Assembly (NCBI GenBank): GCA_020846025.1
Contig: JADLER010000029.1
Span: 1-64,000 of the forward strand
Source of the DNA: Bacteroidia bacterium
GTDB lineage: Bacteria; Bacteroidota; Bacteroidia; B-17B0; Aurantibacillaceae
DNA length: 64,000 nucleotides
Reading direction: 5' to 3'
Shown here piece after piece: positions 1 through 8,840 of the stretch. The position numbers and the translations under genes were made by a program. The notes beneath the pieces are model-generated. The model ran no database searches and was not told the origin of the DNA. It was given only the letters and a program-made list of their open reading frames with translations. Numbering within the stretch: position 1 is the stretch's first letter; the number at the start of each line of letters is the position of its first letter.

Positions 1-3000
1 CCTCTAACAACGGTAGCGCAACCATACAATGGTTTAATAATGCTGCTGGTGGAAATGCAATTAGCACAGGTACAACTTATGTAACAACTTATACGGCTAC
101 TGGTACATATACTGTATATGCTGGTTCATTCCCTGGTATTTACAGGCTTCCTATCATTATTACCGTTACACCAGGTGCAAGTATAACAGTGAACAGTGCC
201 ACTATTTGTGCTGGCCAAAGTGTTGTACTTACAGCAAGCGGAGCAACTACTTATACGTGGAATACAGGAGCCACAACAGCTTCTATATCGGTATCACCTA
301 CTGTTGCTACCGTATATACTGTAAACGGAACTCAAGGTTCTTGTTCGGGAGTTCAAACTTCTACGGTAAATGTCAATTCATCTACCGTTGTAAACGTAGC
401 AAATGCAAATATCTGCTCAGGGAATTCAGCTACATTAACAGCGAGTGGCGCCACCAATTATACTTGGATGCCAGGCGGACAAACAACTACAAGTATTGTA
501 GTGAGCCCTACTATTAATACAACTTATACCATCACTGGTTCTACGGGTGCCTGTAGTGGAACTACAACTGCAAACGTTAATGTTAGCTCTACACCAACAT
601 TAACGGCAAATTCACAAACAATTTGTGCTGGTCAGGTTGCAACATTTACAGTAAGTGGAGCAAGCACTTACACTTGGATGCCAGGCAATATAACTGGCAG
701 CACCTACACAACAAGTCCTTCAAGTTCAGGAACTATTTCAATACTTGGCGCAAATGGTTCTTGTACAACCCAAGTTACTAGATCAATTACAGTTACACCA
801 AATCCAACAGTTGCTGTAAGTAATCAAACAATTTGTTCATCGCAAAACGCTATCATAACAGCAAGTGGTGCTAATACTTATTCATGGAGTACAGGAGCAA
901 CAACCTCAAGTATTTCTGTTTCACCAACTACAACTACTGTATATACAGTTACTGGTACAAGCAGTTCTTGTTCAGATATAAAAACGGTAACTATAACGGT
1001 AACTTCACAACCAACAGTCAATGTAAACAACGCCTCTATTTGTTCGGGTAATTCTACTATTTTAACGGCAAGTGGTGCAACTAATTATACTTGGATGCCA
1101 GGCGGACAAACAACATCTACCATATCTGTAAGTCCTAGCAACACTACTACATACACCATTACAGGAGCAACTGGTACATGTACAAACTCTACCACATCTA
1201 CAGTTAGTGTTACTCCTACTCCTACTTTGGTAGCAAGTTCAAGTACTATTTGTGCTGGACAAACAGCTACTCTATCAGCAAGTGGCGCAACTAATTATAC
1301 TTGGACACCTGGAAATACCAACGGAAGCACATACACCATTGCGCCAAGTTCTAATACCGTGGTTACTGTGTTAGGTGCCAATGGTACTTGTACAACACAA
1401 ACAACTATATCGGTTACTATTGGCTCAGGAATTTCAATTGCGGTAAATAATGCTACAATTTGTACAGGCCAAACAGCTACACTAACCGCAAGCGGAGCAA
1501 CTAATTATACTTGGAGCACTGGTTCAACTTCTAATAGTATTACTGACAACCCTACCAACACAACCACTTATACAGTGAGTGGAAATAACGGTGGCTGCTC
1601 AGGTGTAAATACAGCAACCATATTTGTTAATGCTATTCCAACCTTAACAGCCAATGCAACAGCCAACATTTGTAGTGGCGAAACGGCTACTCTATCAGTT
1701 AGTGGCGCTTCAACCTACACGTGGTCTAACGGAAATACGAGTTCAACACAAACTGTTAACCCAACCACTAATACTGTTTATACTGTAAGCGGTACAAGTA
1801 GTGCAGGTTGTTTAAATTCAAGTTTAACAACTGTTACCGTAAATGTAACTTCAACTCCTACTTTGGTGGCAAGTTCAAGTACTATTTGTGCTGGACAAAC
1901 AGCTACTTTAACAGTAATTGGCGCAACTAATTATACTTGGACACCTGGAAATACCAACGGAACTACATATACCATTGCGCCAAGTTCTAACACCGTGGTT
2001 ACTATATTGGGTGCCAATGGTACTTGTACAACACAAACAACTTTATCGGTTACTATTGGCTCAGGAATTTCAATTGCTGTAAATAATGCTACTATCTGTA
2101 CAGGACAAACTGCAACACTAACAGCAAGTGGAGCAACCAGTTATACATGGAGTAACAATTCAAATTCTAGTTCAATTTCTGATAACCCAAGCAGCACCAC
2201 TGTATATACAGTATCTGGAAATAATGGCTCGTGCGCAGGCGTTTCAACGGCTACTATTTTTGTAAATCCAGTACCTACACTTACAGCAAGCGCAAGTAAT
2301 ATTTGTAGCGGAGGTACTGCAACTTTAAATGTTAGTGGAGCAAATACCTACACGTGGTCTAATGGAAATAGTAGTTCCACACAAACCGTAAATCCAAATG
2401 CAACCACCGTTTATACCGTAACAGGAACAAACACCTTTGGTTGCAATAATATAGGTATTACCACAGTTACTGTAAATGTAGCTACTACACCTACGCTCTC
2501 TGTCAACTCTACATCGGTGTGTAACGGACAAACTGTTACATTAACAGCATCAGGCGCTACAAGCTACACTTGGAACACTGGAGAAAACACTAGCACCATA
2601 AACGTTAGCCCTACTAATACTAGTACATTCTCGGTTATTGGCGATAATTCAGGTTGCCTATCATCAGCTGTAACAAGCACTGTTATTGTTGATCCTACTA
2701 CACTTAGCACATTTACTAACGCATACAATAGTTGTCCTAATCAATCAGTAACCATTCAAGCTACTGGTTCAAATAGCACTACCACAACTTATACTTGGAG
2801 TAACGGTAGCAATGCGTTTTCTCAAACAGTTTCGCCAAGCACTACAAGTACTTTTACCGTAATTGGAACTTCATTAAGTGGATGTCCAGCATTATCGGGT
2901 ACAGTTACAGTCAATGTTAATGCTATTTCTGCTGATTTCACAGGTATTACAACTACAACACTAACTGTTGGCGAGACCTTAAATTTAACCGATGCAAGTA

Positions 3001-3437
3001 CCAATGCTAATAATATAAGTTGGCAATACTGCGGAGGCACATCTACATCAAGCGTTATTACAATTCCATTAAGCGATACTGGAACATGCTGTATAAAATT
3101 AGTAGCAACAAATACCTCTTGTAGCGATAGCATTACTAGATGTGTTACTGTTATTAAAGAAATGACGATTACTATACCAAATGTATTTACACCTAATGGA
3201 GATGGAGTGAATGAAGTATTTAAAATAACTAGCAATGGCTTAAAATCACTTCATTGTGCAATTTATGATAGATGGGGTTTAAAACTATATGAATGGGATG
3301 GCGTAAATGGTTATTGGGACGGAAATACTAAAACGGGCCCAGCGCCAGATGGCACTTATTTTTACATCATCACTTATTCGGATTACTTAGATAAAACAAC
3401 AACTGAAAAAGGTTTCTTAAATTTGTTCCAAAAATAA
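1..3437 (+). CDS. T9SS-secreted Ig-like repeat adhesin with CHU_C C-terminal domain (5' end outside window)
   Basis: The reading frame is open from base 3, so the protein begins upstream. The GTG at 189 is only an internal Val codon and should not be taken as a start. The visible part has about 13 copies of a roughly 70-80 residue Ig/PKD-like module. Each has a Cys near the start (T-I-C-x-G-Q), then L-T-A-S-G-A-T-x-Y-T-W and a closing Y-T-V-x-G. A degenerate module follows, then a C-terminal domain beginning ITIPNVFTPNGDGVNEVF and containing YDRWG and DGTYFY. That is the gliding-motility-associated (CHU_C, type B) T9SS sorting domain. The protein is Thr/Ser/Asn-rich and almost free of charged residues until the C-terminus. 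The expected role is a cell-surface or released adhesin exported by T9SS. Modules 6-8 and 9-11 form a recent tandem duplication. The exact ligand cannot be inferred. Confidence 0.9.
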   Translation, partial: SNNGSATIQWFNNAAGGNAISTGTTYVTTYTATGTYTVYAGSFPGIYRLPIIITVTPGASITVNSATICAGQSVVLTASGATTYTWNTGATTASISVSPTVATVYTVNGTQGSCSGVQTSTVNVNSSTVVNVANANICSGNSATLTASGATNYTWMPGGQTTTSIVVSPTINTTYTITGSTGACSGTTTANVNVSSTPTLTANSQTICAGQVATFTVSGASTYTWMPGNITGSTYTTSPSSSGTISILGANGSCTTQVTRSITVTPNPTVAVSNQTICSSQNAIITASGANTYSWSTGATTSSISVSPTTTTVYTVTGTSSSCSDIKTVTITVTSQPTVNVNNASICSGNSTILTASGATNYTWMPGGQTTSTISVSPSNTTTYTITGATGTCTNSTTSTVSVTPTPTLVASSSTICAGQTATLSASGATNYTWTPGNTNGSTYTIAPSSNTVVTVLGANGTCTTQTTISVTIGSGISIAVNNATICTGQTATLTASGATNYTWSTGSTSNSITDNPTNTTTYTVSGNNGGCSGVNTATIFVNAIPTLTANATANICSGETATLSVSGASTYTWSNGNTSSTQTVNPTTNTVYTVSGTSSAGCLNSSLTTVTVNVTSTPTLVASSSTICAGQTATLTVIGATNYTWTPGNTNGTTYTIAPSSNTVVTILGANGTCTTQTTLSVTIGSGISIAVNNATICTGQTATLTASGATSYTWSNNSNSSSISDNPSSTTVYTVSGNNGSCAGVSTATIFVNPVPTLTASASNICSGGTATLNVSGANTYTWSNGNSSSTQTVNPNATTVYTVTGTNTFGCNNIGITTVTVNVATTPTLSVNSTSVCNGQTVTLTASGATSYTWNTGENTSTINVSPTNTSTFSVIGDNSGCLSSAVTSTVIVDPTTLSTFTNAYNSCPNQSVTIQATGSNSTTTTYTWSNGSNAFSQTVSPSTTSTFTVIGTSLSGCPALSGTVTVNVNAISADFTGITTTTLTVGETLNLTDASTNANNISWQYCGGTSTSSVITIPLSDTGTCCIKLVATNTSCSDSITRCVTVIKEMTITIPNVFTPNGDGVNEVFKITSNGLKSLHCAIYDRWGLKLYEWDGVNGYWDGNTKTGPAPDGTYFYIITYSDYLDKTTTEKGFLNLFQK
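1220..2491 (+). repeat. Tandem duplication of a three-module block inside the Ig-like adhesin
   Basis: Two consecutive blocks of 636 bp (212 codons), about 1220-1855 and 1856-2491, encode the same order of three distinguishable modules: one with the IAPSSNTVV signature, one with GSGISIAVNNATIC, one ending in TVTVNV. The shared phrase beginning aagttcaagtactatttgtg occurs at 1235 and again at 1871, which gives the period. Boundaries are approximate. Confidence 0.8.
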
Positions 3438-3449
3438 TTTAGAACTATA

Positions 3450-4346
3450 ATGAATGAATTTAGAGAAGAGTTACTTATTAAACTTTCTATTCCGATTTAT
3501 GCCTTAGTTATTGGTATTGAAATACTCTATAGTTGGTGGCATCATAAAAAATATTATTCTACAAAAGGCATCTTAGCCAATTTATACCTCTCTGCCTTAA
3601 ATTTCACTTTAGATATTTTAGTGAGAGGTTTATGCTTATTTATACTTGGTTTTTTTTACCAATTCAAATTAATAGAAATTAATAAAGAAGTACACCCCTT
3701 TTTATATTGGAGTGTTTTATTAATTGCACAAGACTTTATGTTTTACTGGCTACATCGCATAGATCACTATTGCCGATTGTTTTGGGCCGTACATGTTACA
3801 CATCATTCTTCCGAAGAGTTTAATCTTACCGTAGGTTTTCGTTCATCTGTATTTCAGCCATTATATCGTTTTATTTATTTTATTCCGTTATCACTTTTAG
3901 GTTTCGACCCATTAGATGTGATGTTTATTTATGCAGCTACACAAATTTATGGCATCTTAATACATACCAAAACAGTAGGTAAATTAGGATTTTTAGAGTG
4001 GTTTTTATCAACTCCTTCTCATCATCGGGTGCATCATGCTAGTAATATAAAATACCTTGATAAAAACATGGGCATGGTATTTATTATTTGGGACAGACTA
4101 TTTGGTACATTTGAAGAAGAGAATGAAGAAGTTACTTATGGATTAACTTCCAATATAAAAACATATAACCCAATTACCCTTGTGTTTCACGAATGGCAAG
4201 CCATTTGGAATGATTTAAAAAAACCATCATCATTTAAAGATAAGTTCATGTATATTTTTGGTCCTCCAGGTTGGAGTCATGATGGTAGTAAAAAAACCTC
4301 TACGCAATTAAGACGAGAGTTGGCTTTAAAAAGAATTAAACCTTAA
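3450..4346 (+). CDS. Sterol desaturase / fatty acid hydroxylase superfamily protein
   Basis: This 298-residue integral membrane protein has the histidine boxes that bind the di-iron centre of the fatty acid hydroxylase superfamily: HRIDH (102-106), HVTHH (115-119) and HHRVHH (191-196), with a further His at 172. Hydrophobic segments lie at about 10-30, 45-72, 85-101 and 138-165. Members hydroxylate or desaturate lipid chains, sterols or carotenoids using O2. The substrate here is unknown, although related Bacteroidetes enzymes act on membrane lipids or carotenoid rings. It starts 13 nt after the adhesin stop and 13 nt before the next gene, so the genes may be co-transcribed. Family assignment is secure; the substrate is not. 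Confidence 0.85.
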   Translation: MNEFREELLIKLSIPIYALVIGIEILYSWWHHKKYYSTKGILANLYLSALNFTLDILVRGLCLFILGFFYQFKLIEINKEVHPFLYWSVLLIAQDFMFYWLHRIDHYCRLFWAVHVTHHSSEEFNLTVGFRSSVFQPLYRFIYFIPLSLLGFDPLDVMFIYAATQIYGILIHTKTVGKLGFLEWFLSTPSHHRVHHASNIKYLDKNMGMVFIIWDRLFGTFEEENEEVTYGLTSNIKTYNPITLVFHEWQAIWNDLKKPSSFKDKFMYIFGPPGWSHDGSKKTSTQLRRELALKRIKP

Positions 4347-4358
4347 TCATTTTATGAT

Positions 4359-5690
4359 ATGCCTAATATTGTAACTGTTTTCAAAAAAATTACCGACTTT
4401 ATTAATAACAAGTTGTGGAGGCTTCGCTTAGACAAGCTGGAAAAGAAACAAGGTTTTTTATTAAAACAGTTACGCATTTTTATTTTAGCAATTAAAGGAT
4501 TTAATGAAGATAAATGTTTACTTAAAGCCTCTGCCCTCACTTATTATTCATTGTTTTCTATAGTACCAGTTATTGCTTTAGCATTTGCTATTGCCAAAGG
4601 ATTTGGCTACCAAGAAGAAATGAAAAAACAAATTCTTTTAAAATTTGATGACCAACAAGCCATATTATTACAAGCTTTTGAATATGCCGATAAAATGTTA
4701 GCCAATACGCATGGAGGTTTAATAGCAGGTATTGGTGTTGTACTCTTGCTGTGGTCGATTATGAAACTGCTTGGTAATATTGAAAATAGTTTCAACGAGA
4801 TTTGGGAAATTCATAAAGACCGTTCGTTGGTTAGAAAAATTACAGATTATATGTCTATTATGTTACTAGCGCCCATTGTATTTATCTTATCTGGAACAAT
4901 TACCGTAGGCTTAAAAACAAGTGTGGAAGCTGTTACCTCTGATTTATATTATTTTAGTCCCATTACAACAACTTTCTTTCATATCCTTGCCTTTACGCTT
5001 ATCTGGGCTATTTTTGTTTTTATTTATATTGCATTACCAAATACCAAAGTAACCTTCCTAGCAGCTGGAAAAGCAGCATTGGTAGCTGCAGGATTATTTG
5101 AATTATTACAATGGGCTTATGTTGCTTCGCAAGTAGGCGTTGCACAATACAATGCTATTTATGGTAGTTTTGCTGCCTTACCTTTATTTTTAATTTGGTT
5201 ACAATATTCGTGGTATATTGTCTTATTTGGTTCAGAGCTAGCTTTTGCAAATCAAAATGTAGAACATTATGAATTAGAAAATGATATTGTAAACATCAGT
5301 CATCGTTATAAAAGCGTTATTGCACTAATGATTGCCAATTGTGTGGTGAAAAATTTTAACGAAGGCAAAGAAGCATTAACTTCAAAAGAAATTGCCACTC
5401 GACTAGATTTACCAATACGATTAGCTAGAACTATTATAAATGAATTTATAGAAGTAGGAATTTTTAACGAGGTAAAGATGTCAAATGATAAAGAAACAGG
5501 ATACCAACCAGGTATTTCTGATACTAAACTTACGGTAAAATTTATTATTGATAAATTAGACGAAAAAGGCGTGAATAATTTACCAATTGGTGATTCTAAC
5601 GAGTTAGCAACCGTTAATCGTTTAATGAAAGACTTAGACGATGTATTAAACAACAATAAAGGAAATACATTGGTAAAAGACCTTGTTTAA
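4359..5690 (+). CDS. YihY/BrkB family inner-membrane protein
   Basis: The 443-residue protein has a BrkB/YihY core at about residues 45-300. It includes the typical LTYYSLFSIVPVIALAFAIA segment, a W-E-I motif after the third helix, and the late block with AQYNAIYGSFAALPLFLIW. About six membrane helices are visible. The C-terminal 140 residues are soluble and look like a winged-helix-type extension (TSKEIATRLDLPIRLARTII), which is usual for the longer members of this family. Old labels such as ribonuclease BN are wrong for this family. The real function is unknown; transport or envelope roles are proposed. It starts 12 nt after the hydroxylase stop and ends 12 nt before the acetyltransferase. 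Confidence 0.85.
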   Translation: MPNIVTVFKKITDFINNKLWRLRLDKLEKKQGFLLKQLRIFILAIKGFNEDKCLLKASALTYYSLFSIVPVIALAFAIAKGFGYQEEMKKQILLKFDDQQAILLQAFEYADKMLANTHGGLIAGIGVVLLLWSIMKLLGNIENSFNEIWEIHKDRSLVRKITDYMSIMLLAPIVFILSGTITVGLKTSVEAVTSDLYYFSPITTTFFHILAFTLIWAIFVFIYIALPNTKVTFLAAGKAALVAAGLFELLQWAYVASQVGVAQYNAIYGSFAALPLFLIWLQYSWYIVLFGSELAFANQNVEHYELENDIVNISHRYKSVIALMIANCVVKNFNEGKEALTSKEIATRLDLPIRLARTIINEFIEVGIFNEVKMSNDKETGYQPGISDTKLTVKFIIDKLDEKGVNNLPIGDSNELATVNRLMKDLDDVLNNNKGNTLVKDLV

Positions 5691-5702
5691 ACCATTCATC
5701 TC

Positions 5703-6191
5703 ATGACGCCAAAGCTAATTCCAGCAACTGAAAAAGATTTAGAACTTATTCATAACCTAGCTTATGAAATTTGGAATCAGCATTATGTGAGTATTATTGG
5801 GCAAGAACAAGTAAATTATATGCTTCAAAAAATGTATGACATTGAAAGTTTAAAGGAGCAAATAAACACTAAGAAACATCAATTTTATTTAATAGAATTT
5901 AACTCCAAGGTAATTGGCTTCCTTTCTATCAGTAGCGATAAAAATTCATATTATTTTCTACATAAGTTTTATATACTTTCACAGTCTTCTAACCTAAATA
6001 TTGGCTCCACAGTTCTACAAATTTTAGTTGATATAATCCATCCCAAAAGCATCACGCTTACAGTTAATCGTCAAAACTACAAATCCATTAATTTTTACTT
6101 TAAAAACGGCTTTAAAATCAAAAAAGTTGAGGATTTTGACATCGGAAATGGCTATCAAATGAATGATTTTATCATGCAAAGAGATTTTTAA
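5703..6191 (+). CDS. GNAT family N-acetyltransferase
   Basis: This 162-residue single-domain protein opens with LIPATEKDLELIHNLAYEIW, the usual first strand and helix of a GNAT fold. It has a central I-G-F-L-S-I strand and a C-terminal block where a residue pair (N, F) precedes Y-F-K-N-G-F-K, the motif that closes the acetyl-CoA acetyltransferase core. The canonical Q/R-x-x-G-x-G/A loop is poor, here N-I-G-S-T-V-L-Q. The acceptor substrate cannot be read from sequence. It follows the BrkB-like gene by 12 nt and may be the last gene of that run, since a 71-nt gap follows. Confidence 0.75.
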   Translation: MTPKLIPATEKDLELIHNLAYEIWNQHYVSIIGQEQVNYMLQKMYDIESLKEQINTKKHQFYLIEFNSKVIGFLSISSDKNSYYFLHKFYILSQSSNLNIGSTVLQILVDIIHPKSITLTVNRQNYKSINFYFKNGFKIKKVEDFDIGNGYQMNDFIMQRDF

Positions 6192-6262
6192 CATTTTAAG
6201 GCAAAAAATCGTATATTTAAACCTTAAAATAACGTAACATCTACGTTTATTAAAAGCACAAC

Positions 6263-6934
6263 ATGAAATATAATACACAACTTCCAAAACTGGAAATTCC
6301 TGAATATGGTCGAAACATTCAGGTAATGATTGAACATTGTACAACTATCGAAGATAGAGAAGAACGAAATAAATGCGCTAAAGCTATTATTCAAATAATG
6401 GGGCAACTCAATCCTCATCTTAGAGACATCTCCGATTTTAATCATAAACTCTGGGATCATTTATTTGTCATCTCTAAGTTTAAGTTAGATGTTGATTCTC
6501 CCTATCCAAAGCCAAGTCCCGAATCTTTTGCTACCAAGCCCAAATCGGTTCCTTATCCAGCTACCAAAATGAAATACAAACACTATGGTAAAACCATCGA
6601 ACGTATCATTGATGCTGCTAAGAAATACGAAGATGGTCCAGAGAAAAAAGAATTATCTCGTTTAATTGCTACACACCTTAAAAAGTCTTATGTTAATTGG
6701 AACAAAGATTCCGTTACTGATGATGTCATCTTTAAGCAATTTAAAGAAATGACGAATAATGAGTTAGATATTGACGAAACAACAGCGCTAACACATGCTA
6801 ACGAACTAAGAAATAAAAACCATAACAACCAAGCACACATTAACTTAAATGCCGCTACTAATAATAGCGGAGGCGGAAAAAACCGTCATAAGAAAAATAA
6901 AAGATTTAAACATCGCAATAATAACAACCGATAG
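6263..6934 (+). CDS. DUF4290 domain protein
   Basis: The 223-residue protein is a member of DUF4290, a Bacteroidetes-restricted family usually found just upstream of murA, as here (11-nt gap). Residues 1-165 form the conserved domain: LEIPEYGRNIQVMIEHC near the start, then LNPHLRDISDFNHKLWDHLF. The last 40 residues are a low-complexity Asn/Lys/Arg tail (NNSGGGKNRHKKNK), very basic, possibly binding nucleic acid. There is no signal peptide, so it is cytoplasmic. The function is unknown. Its linkage to murA suggests a role tied to the cell wall or cell cycle, but that is only inference from neighbourhood. TATATTTA at 6212-6219 resembles a -7 element. Confidence 0.85.
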   Translation: MKYNTQLPKLEIPEYGRNIQVMIEHCTTIEDREERNKCAKAIIQIMGQLNPHLRDISDFNHKLWDHLFVISKFKLDVDSPYPKPSPESFATKPKSVPYPATKMKYKHYGKTIERIIDAAKKYEDGPEKKELSRLIATHLKKSYVNWNKDSVTDDVIFKQFKEMTNNELDIDETTALTHANELRNKNHNNQAHINLNAATNNSGGGKNRHKKNKRFKHRNNNNR

Positions 6935-6945
6935 TAGAAAAATTT

Positions 6946-8253
6946 ATGGCTGTATTTGAAGTAACAGGAGGCAAACAACTAAAAGGAGATATTATTCCAC
7001 AAGGTGCAAAAAACGAAGCACTACAAATTATTTGTGCTGTATTACTTACACCCGAAAAAGTAACCATTAGTAATATTCCAGATATTGTTGACATCAATAA
7101 ACTGATTGATTTATTAAGAGATTTGGGTGTAAAAGTTGAAAAAACAGGGCACGAAGAATACACCTTTCAGGCAGATGATATAAAAGTAGATTATTTGGTA
7201 TCGCCCGAATTTAAAAAGAAAGGTGGAGGGCTAAGAGGCTCTACCATGATAATTGGTCCTATGCTTGCCCGATTTGGCGTAGCCTATATGCCAAAACCAG
7301 GTGGAGACAAAATTGGTCGTAGAAGAATGGATACGCATTTTATTGGTTTTGAAAATTTGGGTGCCAATTTTGAATACGATTCTGAGAACGAAACCTTTAA
7401 GGTAACTGCCAAGAAATTAAAAGGTACTTACATGTTACTCGACGAAGCTTCGGTAACAGGTACTGCTAATATTGTAATGGCTGCTGTACTTGCAGAAGGT
7501 ACAACCACCATCTATAATGCAGCTTGTGAACCCTATTTACAACAACTATGTAAAATGTTGATTCGTATGGGTGCAAAAATTTCGGGTGTTGGTTCTAACT
7601 TACTTACTATTGAGGGTGTTACTTCTTTAAAAGGCACTACACACCGCTTGTTACCCGATATGATTGAGATTGGTTCATTTATTGGCTTAGCAGCAATGAC
7701 TCAATCTGAAATTACTATTAAAGATGTATCGTATGATAATTTGGGTTGTATCCCAAAAGTATTTTCAAGGCTCGGCATACAAATGGAAAGACGTGGTGAT
7801 GATATTTATATTCCATCACAATCACATTATGAAATAGAATCGTTTATTGACGGCTCTATGCTAACCATTGCCGATGCTATTTGGCCAGGTTTTACACCCG
7901 ATTTGTTAAGTATTGTATTAGTTACTGCCATTCAAGCACGAGGCAATATCTTAATTCATCAAAAAATGTTTGAAAGCCGCTTATTTTTTGTAGATAAACT
8001 CATTGATATGGGGGCTCAAATTATTTTATGCGATCCGCATCGTGCAACCGTTATGGGGCTTGATCGCAAGGTTCAATTAAGAGCCATTCAAATGGCATCA
8101 CCAGATATTAGAGCAGGTGTTGCGTTGCTTATTGCAGCGATGAGCGCTAAAGGAAAAAGTACCATTTTTAATATCAATCAAATTGATAGAGGATATCAAA
8201 ATATTGATGGACGATTAAATGCCATTGGGGCAGAAATTATTAGGAAAAGTTAA
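6946..8253 (+). CDS. murA: UDP-N-acetylglucosamine 1-carboxyvinyltransferase MurA (Asp active-site variant)
   Basis: This enzyme performs the first committed step of peptidoglycan synthesis, transferring enolpyruvate from PEP to UDP-GlcNAc in the cytoplasm. The 435-residue length fits the family. Visible motifs are the N-terminal GAKNEALQIICAVLL (conserved Lys-Asn pair that binds substrate), GLRGSTMIIGPMLARFG, and the catalytic loop PGGDKIGRRRMDTHF. In E. coli MurA the loop reads PGGC with Cys115, the residue alkylated by fosfomycin. Here the equivalent is Asp121 (codon GAC at 7306-7308). Asp variants are known from mycobacteria, chlamydiae and Borrelia and remain active but do not react with fosfomycin. 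The gene is 11 nt behind DUF4290 and 1 nt ahead of the next start. Confidence 0.95.
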   Translation: MAVFEVTGGKQLKGDIIPQGAKNEALQIICAVLLTPEKVTISNIPDIVDINKLIDLLRDLGVKVEKTGHEEYTFQADDIKVDYLVSPEFKKKGGGLRGSTMIIGPMLARFGVAYMPKPGGDKIGRRRMDTHFIGFENLGANFEYDSENETFKVTAKKLKGTYMLLDEASVTGTANIVMAAVLAEGTTTIYNAACEPYLQQLCKMLIRMGAKISGVGSNLLTIEGVTSLKGTTHRLLPDMIEIGSFIGLAAMTQSEITIKDVSYDNLGCIPKVFSRLGIQMERRGDDIYIPSQSHYEIESFIDGSMLTIADAIWPGFTPDLLSIVLVTAIQARGNILIHQKMFESRLFFVDKLIDMGAQIILCDPHRATVMGLDRKVQLRAIQMASPDIRAGVALLIAAMSAKGKSTIFNINQIDRGYQNIDGRLNAIGAEIIRKS

Positions 8254-8254
8254 A

Positions 8255-8830
8255 ATGAAAAGCATAGTTCCATCGCTCATTGTATCTATCATTTTATTAG
8301 CCTGTGCTAGTAAAAAAGACACAATTTCTTCTAATCAAAGTTCTAACCAAACAAGCAACACTAATTCAAGTCAGGTAGTGGTAGAGGGATTAAACTTGGG
8401 AAACAAAGCACCCGAGATTATGCAAGCTACACCAACAGGTAATGTTCTTACACTTAGTAATTACAAAGGTAAAATGTTACTTATTGATTTTTGGGCAAGT
8501 TGGTGCGCACCATGCCGGGCAGAGAATCCAACAGTTGTTTCAGCCTATAAAAAATTTAAAGACAAGAATTTTAAATCAGGTAACGGATTTGAGATACTTA
8601 GTGTCTCCCTCGATCAAAATGCCGCAGCTTGGGCAAAAGCAATACAAAAAGATAGCCTAATTTGGAAAGGACACGTGAGCGACTTGCAAGGTTGGAATAA
8701 TGCCGCTGCTATAAAATATGGAGTAAGAAGCATTCCAACCAATTATTTAATAAATGGCGATGGTATTATTGTAGCCAAAGGATTAAGAGGAAGCGACTTA
8801 GAAAAAGCGTTAAATGACCAGTTAAAATAA
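8255..8830 (+). CDS. TlpA/ResA-type thioredoxin lipoprotein
   Basis: The start at 8255 is chosen over an in-frame ATG at 8219 inside murA. It gives a proper lipoprotein signal (MKSIVPSLIVSIILLAC, lipobox L-L-A-C, Cys17) of a 191-residue protein. After a Ser/Asn-rich linker comes a thioredoxin fold (about 47-190). It has WCAPC (Cys84-Cys87) preceded by LLIDFWAS, and the cis-Pro loop GVRSIPTNYLI. TlpA/ResA proteins reduce or exchange disulfides in the periplasm, often for cytochrome c maturation or envelope proteins. Here the partner is unknown, but the next two genes encode OmpA proteins with thioredoxin-like N-termini, so an envelope redox role is plausible. It begins 1 nt after the murA stop and ends 10 nt before the next gene. 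Confidence 0.88.
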   Translation: MKSIVPSLIVSIILLACASKKDTISSNQSSNQTSNTNSSQVVVEGLNLGNKAPEIMQATPTGNVLTLSNYKGKMLLIDFWASWCAPCRAENPTVVSAYKKFKDKNFKSGNGFEILSVSLDQNAAAWAKAIQKDSLIWKGHVSDLQGWNNAAAIKYGVRSIPTNYLINGDGIIVAKGLRGSDLEKALNDQLK

Positions 8831-8840
8831 CCTTGTACTT

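Noticed and set aside
2822-3235. 137-codon minus-strand ORF
   Set aside because: Fully antisense to the CHU_C-containing adhesin, whose frame carries a clear sorting domain; no start context of its own.
189-3437. GTG at 189 as the start of the first adhesin
   Set aside because: The same frame is open back to base 3 and encodes more of the same repeat-type sequence, so the true start is outside the window.
8219-8254. Upstream ATG at 8219 as start of the thioredoxin lipoprotein
   Set aside because: It lies inside murA and adds 12 residues in front of a perfect lipoprotein signal; 8255 fits better.
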